Assembly: GCF_020622265.1 (NCBI RefSeq)
Contig: NZ_JACNMQ010000002.1
Location: 496,001-560,000, forward strand
Reading direction: 5' to 3'
DNA from: Halomonas sp. M20
GTDB lineage: Bacteria; Pseudomonadota; Gammaproteobacteria; Pseudomonadales; Halomonadaceae
DNA length: 64,000 bases
Part shown: positions 19,270 through 31,670 of the stretch, piece by piece
Numbering within the stretch: the first letter of the stretch is position 1
How the letters are laid out: every line of letters starts with the position of its first letter
The notes under the pieces: model-generated
Told to the model about the DNA's origin: nothing
Seen by the model: only the letters and a program-made list of their open reading frames with translations
The model's database searches: none
Made by a program: the position numbers and the translations under genes

Positions 19270-19764
19270 TTAATGATCATCCCAGGCGTGGGAAAGCGCA
19301 TGGCGGGTCTGATCGAAATCGAAGCCCCGTCCGGCCAGAAAGCGCTCCCGGCGAGCCCGCTCCCGTGGCGTATCACCGGCATCGTCAAAGCGCTTGGCAA
19401 GGGCTTCGCAGGCAAGAGAGAACCAGTTAACGTCCGCTTCCTCGAGGGCGTTACGAACTAGAACGCTTTCGATGCCGCGCTCACCCAGTTTCGCGCGAAT
19501 CTTGAGCGGCCCTTGGTCCCGAGCAATGTAGGAGCGAACGAACACTTCGGCAAAACGCGCATCGGATTGTAGCCCTTCCTGGGCCAGACCATTCAGACAT
19601 TCCGCAATGGCCTCGTCGTCGTGACCTTTGCCCGCCAGCCGCTTCTCCAATTCGAGGCGGGAATATTCACGGCGCGCAAGCAGGCGAATGGCGTCGTCCT
19701 TGGGGGACGCGCCACCCTCTGCCTTATTCACGCTGCCTGTTGCCCTTGTCGAGAAACCGGACAT
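19270..19764 (-). CDS. recX: Regulatory protein RecX
   Basis: RecX inhibits RecA filaments. The 164-residue product shows the family repeats of three-helix units: AIRLLARREYSRLELEKRL, then a segment containing EGLQSDARFAEVFVRSYIARDQGP, and a C-terminal RRERFLAGRGFDFDQTRHAL. It starts 2 nt after the recA stop, so some recA readthrough probably feeds it, as in other species. There is an untypical polar extension of about 20 residues at the N-terminus. Confidence 0.94.
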   Translation of the reverse strand: MSGFSTRATGSVNKAEGGASPKDDAIRLLARREYSRLELEKRLAGKGHDDEAIAECLNGLAQEGLQSDARFAEVFVRSYIARDQGPLKIRAKLGERGIESVLVRNALEEADVNWFSLACEALAKRFDDAGDTPRERARRERFLAGRGFDFDQTRHALSHAWDDH

Positions 19765-19766
19765 GC

Positions 19767-20849
19767 TTAGATCAGGCGATCTTCGCTGCCGTCATCCAGA
19801 GGTGCGGCTTCGGGTTCGGCTTCCTTACCTTCCTTGGCTTCAGCCTTGGGTTCCGGGGCGCTCAACAGCTGGCCACGGATGCCGCTTTCGATCTCGTCCA
19901 TGATGGCCGGGTTGTCCTGAAGGAATTGAGCCGCGTTGGCCTTGCCTTGGCCGATCTTGTTGCCCTGGTAGCTGTACCAGGCGCCCGCCTTGTCCACCAG
20001 CTTGCACTGCACGCCCAGATCGACGACCTCGCCGGCATGGTAGATACCCTTGCCATAAAGAATCTGGAACTCCGCCTGACGGAACGGTGGCGCCACCTTG
20101 TTCTTGACCACTTTTACCCGGGTCTCGTTACCGGTGACCTCATCGCCAGACTTGACGGAGCCGGTACGACGAATGTCCAGGCGCACGCTGGAATAGAACT
20201 TGAGCGCATTACCGCCGGTGGTGGTTTCGGGGCTGCCGAACATGACACCGATCTTCATGCGAATCTGGTTGACGAACATCACCATGCAGTTGGCATTCTT
20301 GATGTTGCCGGTAATCTTGCGCAGGGCCTGGGACATCAGACGCGCCTGCAGGCCGACGTGGGAATCCCCCATCTCACCTTCGATCTCCGCACGCGGCGTA
20401 AGGGCCGCCACGGAATCGATGATGATCACATCGACGCCGCCGGAGCGCACCAGCATATCGCAGATCTCCAGCGCCTGTTCGCCTGTGTCCGGCTGGGACA
20501 CCAGCAGGTCATCGAGATTGACGCCGAGCTTCTCGGCATAGCTCGGGTCGAGGGCGTGCTCTGCATCGATGAAGGCACAGGTCTTGCCCTGCTTTTGCGC
20601 CTGGGCGATGACCGAGAGCGTCAGCGTGGTCTTGCCGGAAGACTCCGGGCCGAAGATTTCTACCACTCGGCCTAGAGGCAAACCGCCGATACCCAAGGCG
20701 ATGTCCAGCCCCAGGGAACCGGTGGATATGGAAGGCATGGTAACTCGGGGAGTGTCCCCCAGCCGCATTACGGTGCCCTTGCCGAACTGACGCTCGATTT
20801 GAGAGAGCGCAGCGCTTAGCGCCTTGGAACGATTGTCATCCTGAGCCAT
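19767..20849 (-). CDS. recA: Recombinase RecA
   Basis: RecA forms the strand-exchange filament and triggers self-cleavage of LexA-type proteins. The product shows Walker [10 protein letters not shown] (residues 67-75), [19 protein letters not shown], Walker [13 protein letters not shown], and the DNA-binding loop region with [27 protein letters not shown]; the acidic C-terminal tail is typical. The length of 360 residues is normal. AGGAG precedes the ATG. An SOS-box-like sequence lies 20-35 nt upstream of the start. Confidence 0.98.
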   Translation of the reverse strand: MAQDDNRSKALSAALSQIERQFGKGTVMRLGDTPRVTMPSISTGSLGLDIALGIGGLPLGRVVEIFGPESSGKTTLTLSVIAQAQKQGKTCAFIDAEHALDPSYAEKLGVNLDDLLVSQPDTGEQALEICDMLVRSGGVDVIIIDSVAALTPRAEIEGEMGDSHVGLQARLMSQALRKITGNIKNANCMVMFVNQIRMKIGVMFGSPETTTGGNALKFYSSVRLDIRRTGSVKSGDEVTGNETRVKVVKNKVAPPFRQAEFQILYGKGIYHAGEVVDLGVQCKLVDKAGAWYSYQGNKIGQGKANAAQFLQDNPAIMDEIESGIRGQLLSAPEPKAEAKEGKEAEPEAAPLDDGSEDRLI

Positions 20850-20868
20850 GAAGGTCTCCTGAAAATAA

Positions 20869-20891
20869 CTGTATGATTGACCAGTATTATG
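20869..20891 (-). promoter_or_regulatory. recA SOS (LexA) box and -10 element
   Basis: CTGTATGATTGACCAG at 20869-20884 matches the gammaproteobacterial LexA consensus CTGT-N8-ACAG except for one base in the right half (CCAG). Immediately upstream in the recA direction, CATAAT (minus strand of 20886-20891) is a plausible -10; no good -35 was found. Overlap of the operator with the region just downstream of the -10 fits repression by LexA. The call is by comparison to the known consensus. Confidence 0.7.
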
Positions 20892-20936
20892 CCGAAAAAA
20901 ATCGTGCTCGCCTACTCTTTAAAATGTCGGCACCGA

Positions 20937-21428
20937 CTATTTTTCAAGCCACTCGATGAGCCCTTCAAGGGCCACTCGTACCGCCTGATGCCTTACTGCG
21001 CTGCGATCCCCTTCGAACACGTAACGTGTCGACTGCTGCCGCGAGGCGTCTCCCCAGGCAAACCATACGGTCCCCACGGGCTTGTCGTCGCTGCCCCCGT
21101 CAGGCCCAGCGACTCCGCTGACCGCCACGCCGACATCCGCACCACTTTCGAGACAGGCTCCTTTCACCATGGCCTCCACGGTTTCCTGACTGACAGCACC
21201 GTAGCCCTCGAGCAGGGAGTCGGATACGTTCAACAGCCGGGTCTTGGAGGCATTGGCGTAAGTGACATAGCCGGTCTCGAAATAGTCCGAACTACCGGCG
21301 ATATCGGTGATCGCCGCGGCGACCCCGCCCCCCGTACAGGATTCGGCGGTGGTCACTTGCGCTGATTGACGGCGACAAGCGCCCCCCAGGCGTTCACTCA
21401 GCTCTCTTAATTCACTTTCATGCTCCAT
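20937..21428 (-). CDS. pncC: Nicotinamide-nucleotide amidohydrolase PncC (CinA C-terminal family)
   Basis: PncC deamidates nicotinamide mononucleotide to nicotinic acid mononucleotide in NAD recycling. The 163-residue product is the stand-alone CinA_C domain, with TTAESCTGGGVAAAITDIAGSS near the N-terminus and GVAGPDGGSDDKPVGTVW. It lies just upstream of recA, its usual place in gammaproteobacteria, 87 bp from the recA start. No N-terminal competence domain is present, as expected. Confidence 0.93.
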   Translation of the reverse strand: MEHESELRELSERLGGACRRQSAQVTTAESCTGGGVAAAITDIAGSSDYFETGYVTYANASKTRLLNVSDSLLEGYGAVSQETVEAMVKGACLESGADVGVAVSGVAGPDGGSDDKPVGTVWFAWGDASRQQSTRYVFEGDRSAVRHQAVRVALEGLIEWLEK

Positions 21429-21554
21429 GGTATTACCTCAACTCGTCCATATAAGTGACAAGAGTAGAACAGCAACTTTATCGATCGTTCAACGCCACCT
21501 TCGATCAGTATCCGTGCCGAAGCATCACGCAAGACGTCAATCTCGACGAAACGC

Positions 21555-22670
21555 TCACATCACCTTTTCACACCCGGGCCCGACGCCTTCACCCGTTCCC
21601 AGATCGACCCAGGGCAGGATTGCCAATGGCGGCGCCACCAGCGCGCCCAGTACTGAAAGCACGCCTCGTGAGATGAGCTCTCGACTCACCAAATCGACCC
21701 CGGGCGAGTCGAAGGGGCCCTGCAAGCGTATCGGCGAGTCGGATGCCAGCAGGCTAGCATCCTTGGAATGCGACTCGAACACCAGGTTCATGTGCTCCCG
21801 AGCCAGGTCGATCGAGCCACCTCCGGCAGAGTGAGATTGAGCTTCAATGAGGTCATAGGAATGTCCTCGACCTGAACGTTGTCTGCCCGGTAGACCACGT
21901 CTGCATCCATGCGCCGCAGTCTCTTGAGGCTCCATTTCACGTCGGTAAAGATACCCGCTTGCTGTGTCTGCCTGGTAGCACGGCGCTGTTGACGGGCAGA
22001 GGCAGCCTCATCGGGGCCGGTTTGCGGTGTACCCCCAAACAGTGGTGCCAGATCGTCTAGCTCCAGTCGCCGGGGTTTGAGGGTGGCCCATAGGATGCTT
22101 CGCTCTCCAAGACGCAGGCGAACGTCGCCGCTGACATCGCTGACGGCAAAATACCCGTCTAGATCGAACAGCCGCACCAGATCCTTCTTCTCTGCAGGTA
22201 AGCCTGCCTTGTTCGATGTCGATCGCTTGCAGATCGAAAGGCAGCTCCCCGCTGGTGCTTTTGTCTTCCTTTTTCTCCTCGGGCGTCAGGTTTGACCAGT
22301 TGTCGCGACCATCCTCGCGCCGGGCCAAGTGGATGCACGGCCGATTCAAATACAGTCGCTCGAGAACGAGGTTGCCCTGAAATAGCGCCGCGAGAGAAAT
22401 ATCGACCTCGAGAGCCCCAAGATCGAGCATATGCTTTTCGGGCGCCCAGTCCGGGTTGGCAATACGGATATCTTCGAGTTAAAACGACAAGGGCCAGCTC
22501 CAATCGATGTCGTGGGCAGCGATCTCGACTTCCCGCCCATTGAGGCACTGGCTGATCTGACCCTCGAACAGCGCCTGGGCCCAGCGGGATTCCGCCAGCC
22601 ACATGAGCGCAACGACCAGTGCCAGCAGGACCAGCACAGCACCAAGACTCCATCGGGCAATCCTTGCCAT
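21555..22670 (-). pseudogene. asmA-family gene, inactivated by nonsense, frameshifts and deletion
   Basis: AsmA-family proteins are inner-membrane anchored and linked to outer-membrane lipid homeostasis. Pieces of one such gene lie in order: an N-terminus MARIARWSLG with a membrane helix (start 22670), an in-frame TAA at 22479-22481 followed in the same frame by LEDIRIANPDWAPEKH (family-like), a frame change near 22185-22200, then GGYFAV-like sequence to a second frame change near 21820, and a C-terminal part ending in LVAPPLAILPWVDLG and ECEKV-like sequence. Total coding is about 370 residues against 600 or more in AsmA relatives, so an internal deletion is also likely. The neighbours on both sides are intact. 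Confidence 0.85.
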
Positions 22671-22869
22671 ACAGCCTCCATGTCCTTTTGCTTTTGTTGG
22701 CGTCTTTTGTCCCATCAGCATAGCCACTATCGACAGCCTGGCGCAGAGTTCGTGCAGTGCGCCGTTCACACCTGTTTGCGTGAGTTGACCAGGCTAGGGC
22801 CAGTCTGTCGAAAGCGCATCGTCCTGATATAGAATGGCCGCCCATCGACTCAAGAGATTCGCAGACATC

Positions 22870-25464
22870 ATGCCCGACGCGCTCGAGACGACTCCCAGCC
22901 ATACGCCCATGATGGCGCAATATCTCAAGATCAAGCGGGATCACCCCGGGGTATTGCTGTTCTATCGCATGGGCGATTTCTACGAGCTGTTCTTCGACGA
23001 TGCCCGACGCGCCGCTCAACTGCTCGATATCACCCTAACTCAGCGCGGTCAGTCCGGGGGCAAGCCGATCCCCATGGCCGGCGTGCCCTATCACAGCGCC
23101 GAAGGGTATCTGGCGCGATTGGTCAGAGGCGGTGAGTCCGTGGCCATCTGCGAACAGATTGGCGACCCGGCTACCAGCAAAGGGCCAGTAGAGCGCAAGG
23201 TCGTTCGCATCGTCACCCCGGGCACGCTGCATGACGAAGCCCTGCTCGATGCCAGACGCGACAATCTCCTGCTTGCCTTGCATCGGCATCGCGGGGGCTG
23301 GGGAATCGCTTGGCTGGAACTTGCCAGCGGTCGTTTCAGCCTGCTCGAAGTGGACAACGACGCTGACCTACTGGCGGAGATTCATCGTCTCGACCCTGCG
23401 GAACTGCTGATCGCCGAGGGGCTCGAGCTGCCCGCAAGCCTTGCCGGGCGCAGCGGCCTCAAGCGCCAGAGCGAATGGCTATTCGATCTGGAATCCGCAA
23501 CGCGATTGCTTTGCGATCAATTCGGGGTCAACGATCTGCGCGGTTTCGGCTGTGCGCATCTGCATCATGGCATCACCGCGGCAGGCGTACTGATCGATTA
23601 CGCCCGGGACACCCAGCGCACCTCTCTGCCCCATGTGACGGCGCTGAGCGTGGAAAATCGCGACGATACGGTCATCATCGATGCGGCCAGTCGGCGCAAT
23701 CTCGAGATCGACACCAATCTCAATGGTACCGGCGACAACACCCTGGCGAGCGTACTCGACACCACTGCCACGGCGATGGGTTCGCGTTTGCTCAAACGCT
23801 GGCTCAATCGGCCACTGCGCAGTCGCGAACAGATTACCGCGCGTCAGGGGGCGGTGCAGTTGTTGCAGAGCAACGAGGCCTACGCGCCACTTCACGAGAA
23901 TCTCAAGCGAATTGGAGACGTCGAGCGCATTCTGGCCCGGATCGCGCTGCGCAGCGCCCGACCTCGGGATCTGGCACGACTGAGAGACGCGCTCAATGCA
24001 CTGCCGACGTTACAGCAGGATCTGGAAACGCTGGATACGGGAAGCGTTCTTGACGACCTGCGTCAGTACATCCATCCCTATCCGACGCTAGCGGATCTTC
24101 TGACCCGCGCCTTGATAGACAATCCGCCGGTGGTCATTCGCGAAGGGGGCGTGATCGCCCCGGGCTTCGATGAAGAGCTCGATGAGTTTCGCGGCCTGGC
24201 GGAGCATGCCGGCGACTACCTGATCAAACTCGAGACCCGGGAGCGAGAGCGCACCGGGCTGGCAGGGCTGAAGGTCGGTTACAACCGGGTGCATGGCTAC
24301 TACATCGAGATTCCCCGCGCCCAGGCCCGGGACGTGCCGGCGGACTACATTCGGCGCCAGACACTGAAGAACGCGGAACGCTTCATCATTCCTGAGCTCA
24401 AGGAGTTCGAAGACAAGGCGCTGTCGGCAAAATCCAAGGCCTTGGCCCGCGAAAAGCTCCTTTACGAAGGCCTGATCGATGCCTTGGGCGCCGAGCTTGT
24501 TTCTTTGCAAGCAACGGGCCAGGCGCTTTCCACTCTGGATGTACTGAGCAGTTTTGCCGAACGTGCCCTGGCACTGGATTTCGTCCGCCCTCAGCTACTC
24601 GATACGCCAGGCATCTATATTACCGGTGGACGTCACCCGGTGGTCGAACATGTCAGCGAAACGCCCTTCGTGCCCAACGACCTGCGCCTGGATGCCGGTC
24701 GGCACATGCTGGTAATCACCGGCCCCAACATGGGCGGCAAGTCTACCTACATGCGTCAGGCGGCGTTGATTGCGCTGCTCGCCCACTGCGGTAGCTTCGT
24801 GCCCGCGGATGATGCCGAGATCGGCATGCTGGATCGTATCTTCACCCGTATCGGTTCGAGCGACGACCTTGCCGGCGGGCGCTCCACCTTCATGGTGGAG
24901 ATGACTGAAACCGCCAGCATCCTGCACAACGCCACCGAGAAGAGCCTGGTGCTGATGGATGAGATCGGACGCGGCACCAGCACTTTCGATGGGCTGTCTC
25001 TGGCCTGGGCCAGCGCCGAGCACCTCGTCCGGGTAAAAGCCTTTACCCTGTTTGCCACCCACTACTTCGAGATGACCGCACTCCCGGAGCAGCTCGACGG
25101 AGTGGCCAACGTGCATCTCACCGCAGCGGAACACAAGGACGGCATCGTGTTCATGCACCGTGTCGAGGACGGCCCGGCCAGTCAGAGTTACGGTCTGCAG
25201 GTCGCACAGCTCGCCGGTGTGCCACAGTCCGTGATTACCAGGGCACGGGATAAGCTGGCCCTTCTCGAACAGCAGGAAGTCGATCAAGGCCAGCGCCACC
25301 CTACGCGATACGATAAGGCTGCCGGCGCAACGCCTCAGCAAGCGGATCTATTTGCCAGCCCGACTCACCCGATGGTCGAGGAAGTCGGCGAACTAGATCT
25401 GGATACACTGACTCCCCGCCAGGCGCTGACTCTGCTCTATAAATGGCAGGAAAACGCCCGCTAG
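22870..25464 (+). CDS. mutS: DNA mismatch repair protein MutS
   Basis: MutS recognises mismatches and recruits MutL. The N-terminal mismatch-binding domain carries [17 protein letters not shown] (Phe and Glu of the FxE motif), then connector, lever and clamp domains, then the ATPase with Walker [10 protein letters not shown] (residues 618-626), [12 protein letters not shown] and FATHYFEMT, plus a C-terminal tail. I chose ATG 22870 ([11 protein letters not shown], a common start). An in-frame ATG at 22834 lacks a ribosome site and overlaps a possible -10 (TATAGA). It is divergent from the asmA pseudogene and upstream of fdxA. Confidence 0.96.
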   Translation: MPDALETTPSHTPMMAQYLKIKRDHPGVLLFYRMGDFYELFFDDARRAAQLLDITLTQRGQSGGKPIPMAGVPYHSAEGYLARLVRGGESVAICEQIGDPATSKGPVERKVVRIVTPGTLHDEALLDARRDNLLLALHRHRGGWGIAWLELASGRFSLLEVDNDADLLAEIHRLDPAELLIAEGLELPASLAGRSGLKRQSEWLFDLESATRLLCDQFGVNDLRGFGCAHLHHGITAAGVLIDYARDTQRTSLPHVTALSVENRDDTVIIDAASRRNLEIDTNLNGTGDNTLASVLDTTATAMGSRLLKRWLNRPLRSREQITARQGAVQLLQSNEAYAPLHENLKRIGDVERILARIALRSARPRDLARLRDALNALPTLQQDLETLDTGSVLDDLRQYIHPYPTLADLLTRALIDNPPVVIREGGVIAPGFDEELDEFRGLAEHAGDYLIKLETRERERTGLAGLKVGYNRVHGYYIEIPRAQARDVPADYIRRQTLKNAERFIIPELKEFEDKALSAKSKALAREKLLYEGLIDALGAELVSLQATGQALSTLDVLSSFAERALALDFVRPQLLDTPGIYITGGRHPVVEHVSETPFVPNDLRLDAGRHMLVITGPNMGGKSTYMRQAALIALLAHCGSFVPADDAEIGMLDRIFTRIGSSDDLAGGRSTFMVEMTETASILHNATEKSLVLMDEIGRGTSTFDGLSLAWASAEHLVRVKAFTLFATHYFEMTALPEQLDGVANVHLTAAEHKDGIVFMHRVEDGPASQSYGLQVAQLAGVPQSVITRARDKLALLEQQEVDQGQRHPTRYDKAAGATPQQADLFASPTHPMVEEVGELDLDTLTPRQALTLLYKWQENAR

Positions 25465-25502
25465 GCATCTTGTCCGCGTCGAAGACTCCTATTAAAATGG
25501 CG

Positions 25503-25530
25503 CCGAAAATTAACTTTTATTAATTTTCGG
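25503..25530 (+). terminator. AT-rich hairpin between mutS and fdxA
   Basis: An 11-bp perfect stem (25503-25513 with 25520-25530, CCGAAAATTAA paired around a 6-nt loop) follows the mutS stop by 38 bp. The stem is AT-rich and not followed by a T-run, so it is a weak terminator candidate or an mRNA end-stabilising hairpin. A second small hairpin (AGCCTG-CTAA-CAGGCT) lies near 25546-25561, just before the fdxA ribosome site. Confidence 0.45.
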
Positions 25531-25585
25531 TGTGATGTCGATGATATAGCCTGCTAACAGGCTTTGTAGAATATGAGGAAAAACC

Positions 25586-25909
25586 ATGACATTCGTCGTC
25601 ACCGAAAACTGTATCCGCTGCAAGTACACCGACTGCGTCGAGGTGTGCCCAGTCGACTGCTTTTACGAAGGACCCAACTTTCTGGTGATCCACCCCGACG
25701 AATGCATCGATTGTGCACTGTGCGAGCCGGAATGCCCTGCTGAAGCGATCTTCTCCGAGGACGAATTGCCAGCAAATCAGCAGCACTTCATCGAACTCAA
25801 CGCCGAGCTTGCCGAGGTGTGGCCGAACATTACCGAGAAGCAGGATCCTCCGGAAGATGCTGAAGCCTGGGACGGCAAACCCGGCAAGATTGAACAACTC
25901 GAACGCTAG
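25586..25909 (+). CDS. fdxA: Seven-iron ferredoxin FdxA
   Basis: This is a small electron carrier with one [3Fe-4S] and one [4Fe-4S] cluster. The cysteine pattern is explicit: C9, C12, C17, C21 and C25 in the first motif region and C40, C43, C46 and C50 in the second ([13 protein letters not shown]), matching Azotobacter-type FdI in layout. The length of 107 residues is typical. ATG 25586 has a GAGGAAAAA ribosome site. The mutS-fdxA order matches that in Pseudomonas, where the RNA gene rsmZ lies next to fdxA. Confidence 0.96.
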   Translation: MTFVVTENCIRCKYTDCVEVCPVDCFYEGPNFLVIHPDECIDCALCEPECPAEAIFSEDELPANQQHFIELNAELAEVWPNITEKQDPPEDAEAWDGKPGKIEQLER

Positions 25910-25963
25910 GAAAAATACCGCTTCGAGGATGGCTACGTCTTGTTCTAAAAGGATTGAAGTAAC

Positions 25964-26704
25964 ATGGATCATTATAAAAGTTGCGTTACCCAGAACCTCA
26001 GCCATCATATCGATCTCAACGACGAGGATGTGCGGCTTTTAGCCGAGCTGGAAGAAGATCCCACCAATGTCAAGAAACACACCGAACTCTGGGAAACCGG
26101 CAGAGCGGCGGAGAAGCTCTATACCTTGCGCAGTGGCTGGGCCTTCGCCTTTCGCAGGAATGAGGATGGCTCGCGGCAGGTAATGGACATCTACGTTCCC
26201 GGTGACGTATTGGGTATTCGCGATGTCACTTTCGAGCACCATTACACCAGCGCCTGCATGCTCACCGACGGCATAATCTGTCCGTTCCCCACAGAGCGAC
26301 TGCATTACATCTTTGGTCGCTCGCCCAAGCTGGCCATGGGGTTGCATGCCGCCGCCGCACGACAGCAGATGATCATCATGGATCGGTTGGTCAACGTGCT
26401 AAGTCATGATGCCAAGGCGCGCATCGCGCATTTTACGTTGGAAATATATTACCGCTTGAAGCGAATCGGCGCCGACGTAGAAAATGGCTATGGCCTCCCG
26501 ATTACGCAAAAGCAGATCAGCATGCTACTGGGCATCAGTGAAGTACACCTTAGCCGCACCATGAGCGAACTCGAAGAGATGGGATTGCTGCGCAAGACCC
26601 GCAAGAAGCTTCAAGTACTTGATATTGACCGCCTGTCCGAGCTGGCACGCTTCACGCCGGATCGTTTCAATGACGAGCTAAACCCCTTGCTGCAAACCTG
26701 GTAA
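25964..26704 (+). CDS. Crp/Fnr-family transcriptional regulator
   Basis: The product has a cyclic-nucleotide-binding-like beta-barrel (about 25-140, with GWAFAFRRNEDGSRQVMDIYVPGDVLG), a long dimer helix, and a C-terminal winged HTH (ITQKQISMLLGISEVHLSRTMSELEEMGLL). Only one cysteine (C7) lies in the N-terminal 90 residues, so an Fnr-type [4Fe-4S] sensor is not supported; the cAMP-contact residues of Crp are also not evident. The ligand is unknown. It lies 54 bp after fdxA, where Pseudomonas has rsmZ and rpoS, and just upstream of the first sRNA. Confidence 0.85.
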   Translation: MDHYKSCVTQNLSHHIDLNDEDVRLLAELEEDPTNVKKHTELWETGRAAEKLYTLRSGWAFAFRRNEDGSRQVMDIYVPGDVLGIRDVTFEHHYTSACMLTDGIICPFPTERLHYIFGRSPKLAMGLHAAAARQQMIIMDRLVNVLSHDAKARIAHFTLEIYYRLKRIGADVENGYGLPITQKQISMLLGISEVHLSRTMSELEEMGLLRKTRKKLQVLDIDRLSELARFTPDRFNDELNPLLQTW

Positions 26705-26768
26705 GTGGCAGATGAATAAGCGCAGCCTAAAGAATAGTTACCGAATGTTAAATGTTAATCCAGGTTAT

Positions 26769-26797
26769 TTATATAACTAGGTTAATTTCCGTACACT
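26769..26797 (+). promoter_or_regulatory. Putative promoter of the first GGA-rich sRNA
   Basis: TACACT at 26792-26797 is a plausible -10. The hexamer 17 bp upstream (26769-26774, TTATAT) is a poor -35, which would fit an activator-dependent promoter. The region just upstream is very AT-rich (26740-26790) compared with its surroundings. I did not find a clear GacA box here. Transcription would start near 26804. Confidence 0.45.
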
Positions 26798-26803
26798 GCG
26801 CGC

Positions 26804-27034
26804 ATCGAGTACGGAAGAGTCAACCGGGCGCTAAACAAAGAGTAAAGGAATCTACTCTTGGCGCCATGGAAGGTTGGACAAGGAAGCTCGATTACATGGC
26901 AGGAAGCCGTAATCTAGGGATTTATTGGGCAGAAGGATTCTGCCCTCAGTGCTACGGAAGGTTGAACAAGGAAGTTCGGTAGGAACGTAAGGAAACTGCG
27001 TCCAAAAAGCCCGGCCAAGAAGGCCGGGCTTTTT
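26804..27034 (+). ncRNA. CsrB/RsmZ-like CsrA-sequestering small RNA
   Basis: About 230 nt with 12 GGA motifs between 26813 and 26993, far above chance. Several sit in hairpin loops, the arrangement CsrA/RsmA binds: GAGTA (26840-26844) pairs with TACTC (26853-26857) around AAGGAATC; GGGCAGAA (26927-26934) pairs with 26938-26945 around GGA; GAAC (26964-26967) pairs with GTTC around AAGGAA; GGC-AGGAA-GCC lies near 26898-26908. A strong intrinsic terminator ends it. The mutS-fdxA neighbourhood is that of rsmZ in Pseudomonas. The 5' end is estimated from the -10. No protein gene here is credible. Confidence 0.88.
27009..27034 (+). terminator. Intrinsic terminator of the first sRNA
   Basis: GCCCGGCC (27009-27016) pairs with GGCCGGGC (27022-27029) around AAGAA and is followed by five T (27030-27034); five A precede the stem, so it could also act on the opposite strand. 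This is a textbook Rho-independent terminator and fixes the 3' end of the RNA. Confidence 0.92.
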
Positions 27035-27071
27035 CGTATCTGCTAGATGGTGATTAAGTGCATCAGACACG

Positions 27072-27094
27072 AAAAAGGCGACCCGAAGGTCGCC
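27072..27094 (-). terminator. Intrinsic terminator of the second sRNA
   Basis: On the minus strand GGCGACC (27094-27088) and GGTCGCC (27083-27077) form a 7-bp stem with a TTCG tetraloop, followed by five T (27076-27072). It faces the first sRNA terminator 37 bp away, so the two RNAs converge without overlapping. Confidence 0.9.
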
Positions 27095-27343
27095 CGCTCC
27101 CAGCCGTTCCTTGGGGGTAAATTCCTTATACCCATTTCCCTTGGCCTCTTCCTTGTCCGGTCACAACATCCTGTCCTGCCGGGCGAGCCAACGACTAGCT
27201 GCTTCCCTGCTGTTAGCGCTTGGCTAACGAAGTCCTGTATTCATTCTGTCAGATCGAGAAAACCCCGCAACGGGGGCCAATATCGGCGGATACAGCTCAG
27301 ACTTTAGCGGTTTTTTTAAAATCAATTGGCAAACAATAGCTTA
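27072..27343 (-). ncRNA. Second GGA-rich, RsmY-like small RNA, convergent with the first
   Basis: Read on the minus strand, about 150 nt between 27240 and 27090 hold 10 GGA motifs. At least one is in a typical loop: GGGTA pairs with TACCC (plus 27115-27119 and 27129-27133) around TAAGGAATT. The 3' end is a clear terminator at 27072-27094. A TATAAT -10 lies at 27350-27355 and a GacA-type box at 27407-27424. The 5' end is uncertain: a hairpin with four T (about 27256-27276) sits inside the span given, so the mature RNA may start nearer 27245. I infer a CsrA-binding role from the motif density. Confidence 0.66.
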
Positions 27344-27349
27344 GCTCTA

Positions 27350-27355
27350 ATTATA
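27350..27355 (-). promoter_or_regulatory. -10 element of the second sRNA
   Basis: The minus strand reads TATAAT, a perfect sigma-70 -10. No good -35 lies 16-18 bp upstream, in line with dependence on an activator bound at 27407-27424. A start near 27343 would put the centre of that box at about -73. Confidence 0.5.
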
Positions 27356-27406
27356 GTTAGATAAAGCTGATTTTGTATTGTTTTGTCCATAAATACGTCG
27401 CGCTTT

Positions 27407-27424
27407 TGTAGGAAATATCTTACA
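27407..27424. promoter_or_regulatory. GacA/UvrY-type upstream activating sequence
   Basis: The minus strand reads TGTAAG-ATATTT-CCTACA, matching the known GacA box TGTAAG-N6-CTTACA at 11 of 12 defined positions. The symmetry extends outward (TTTTGTA on one side, TACAAAA on the other, 27404-27427). In Pseudomonas this element marks rsmX/Y/Z promoters. It lies upstream of the -10 of the second sRNA, which is what a GacS/GacA-controlled sRNA gene needs. No other gene start is near except the end of eno. Confidence 0.7.
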
Positions 27425-27497
27425 AAAACTGGAGATATTGACGACAATCAAGAAAGGCAGGAGACGGTGGCGGAACAACAGAGCCGCGCACAACAAG

Positions 27498-27520
27498 CCG
27501 GCGGCATCATGTGCCGCCGG
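27498..27520 (-). terminator. Hairpin downstream of eno
   Basis: CCGGCGGCA (27498-27506) pairs with TGCCGCCGG (27512-27520), a 9-bp GC-rich stem with a 5-nt loop, 68 bp beyond the eno stop. On the minus strand it is followed by CTTGTTGTG rather than a T-run, so it is a moderate terminator candidate. It would insulate the sRNA promoter from eno transcription. Confidence 0.6.
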
Positions 27521-27588
27521 TAAACAGTTCTGAAATAGACGCTTCTAAAATAGCCCAATGCAATTACATCGGCATCATGAAGAGCGCT

Positions 27589-31610
<4,022 letters not shown>

Positions 31611-31670
31611 TCATCCAAGACAACGAGACCGCATAAATAGACACGGCGTTGGAACCGTAGGGGAAGTACA

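Noticed and set aside
26752..26982. 76-residue frame on the plus strand
   Set aside because: It overlaps the first sRNA, begins upstream of the likely start site, has no ribosome site, and its codons simply reflect the GGA-rich RNA.
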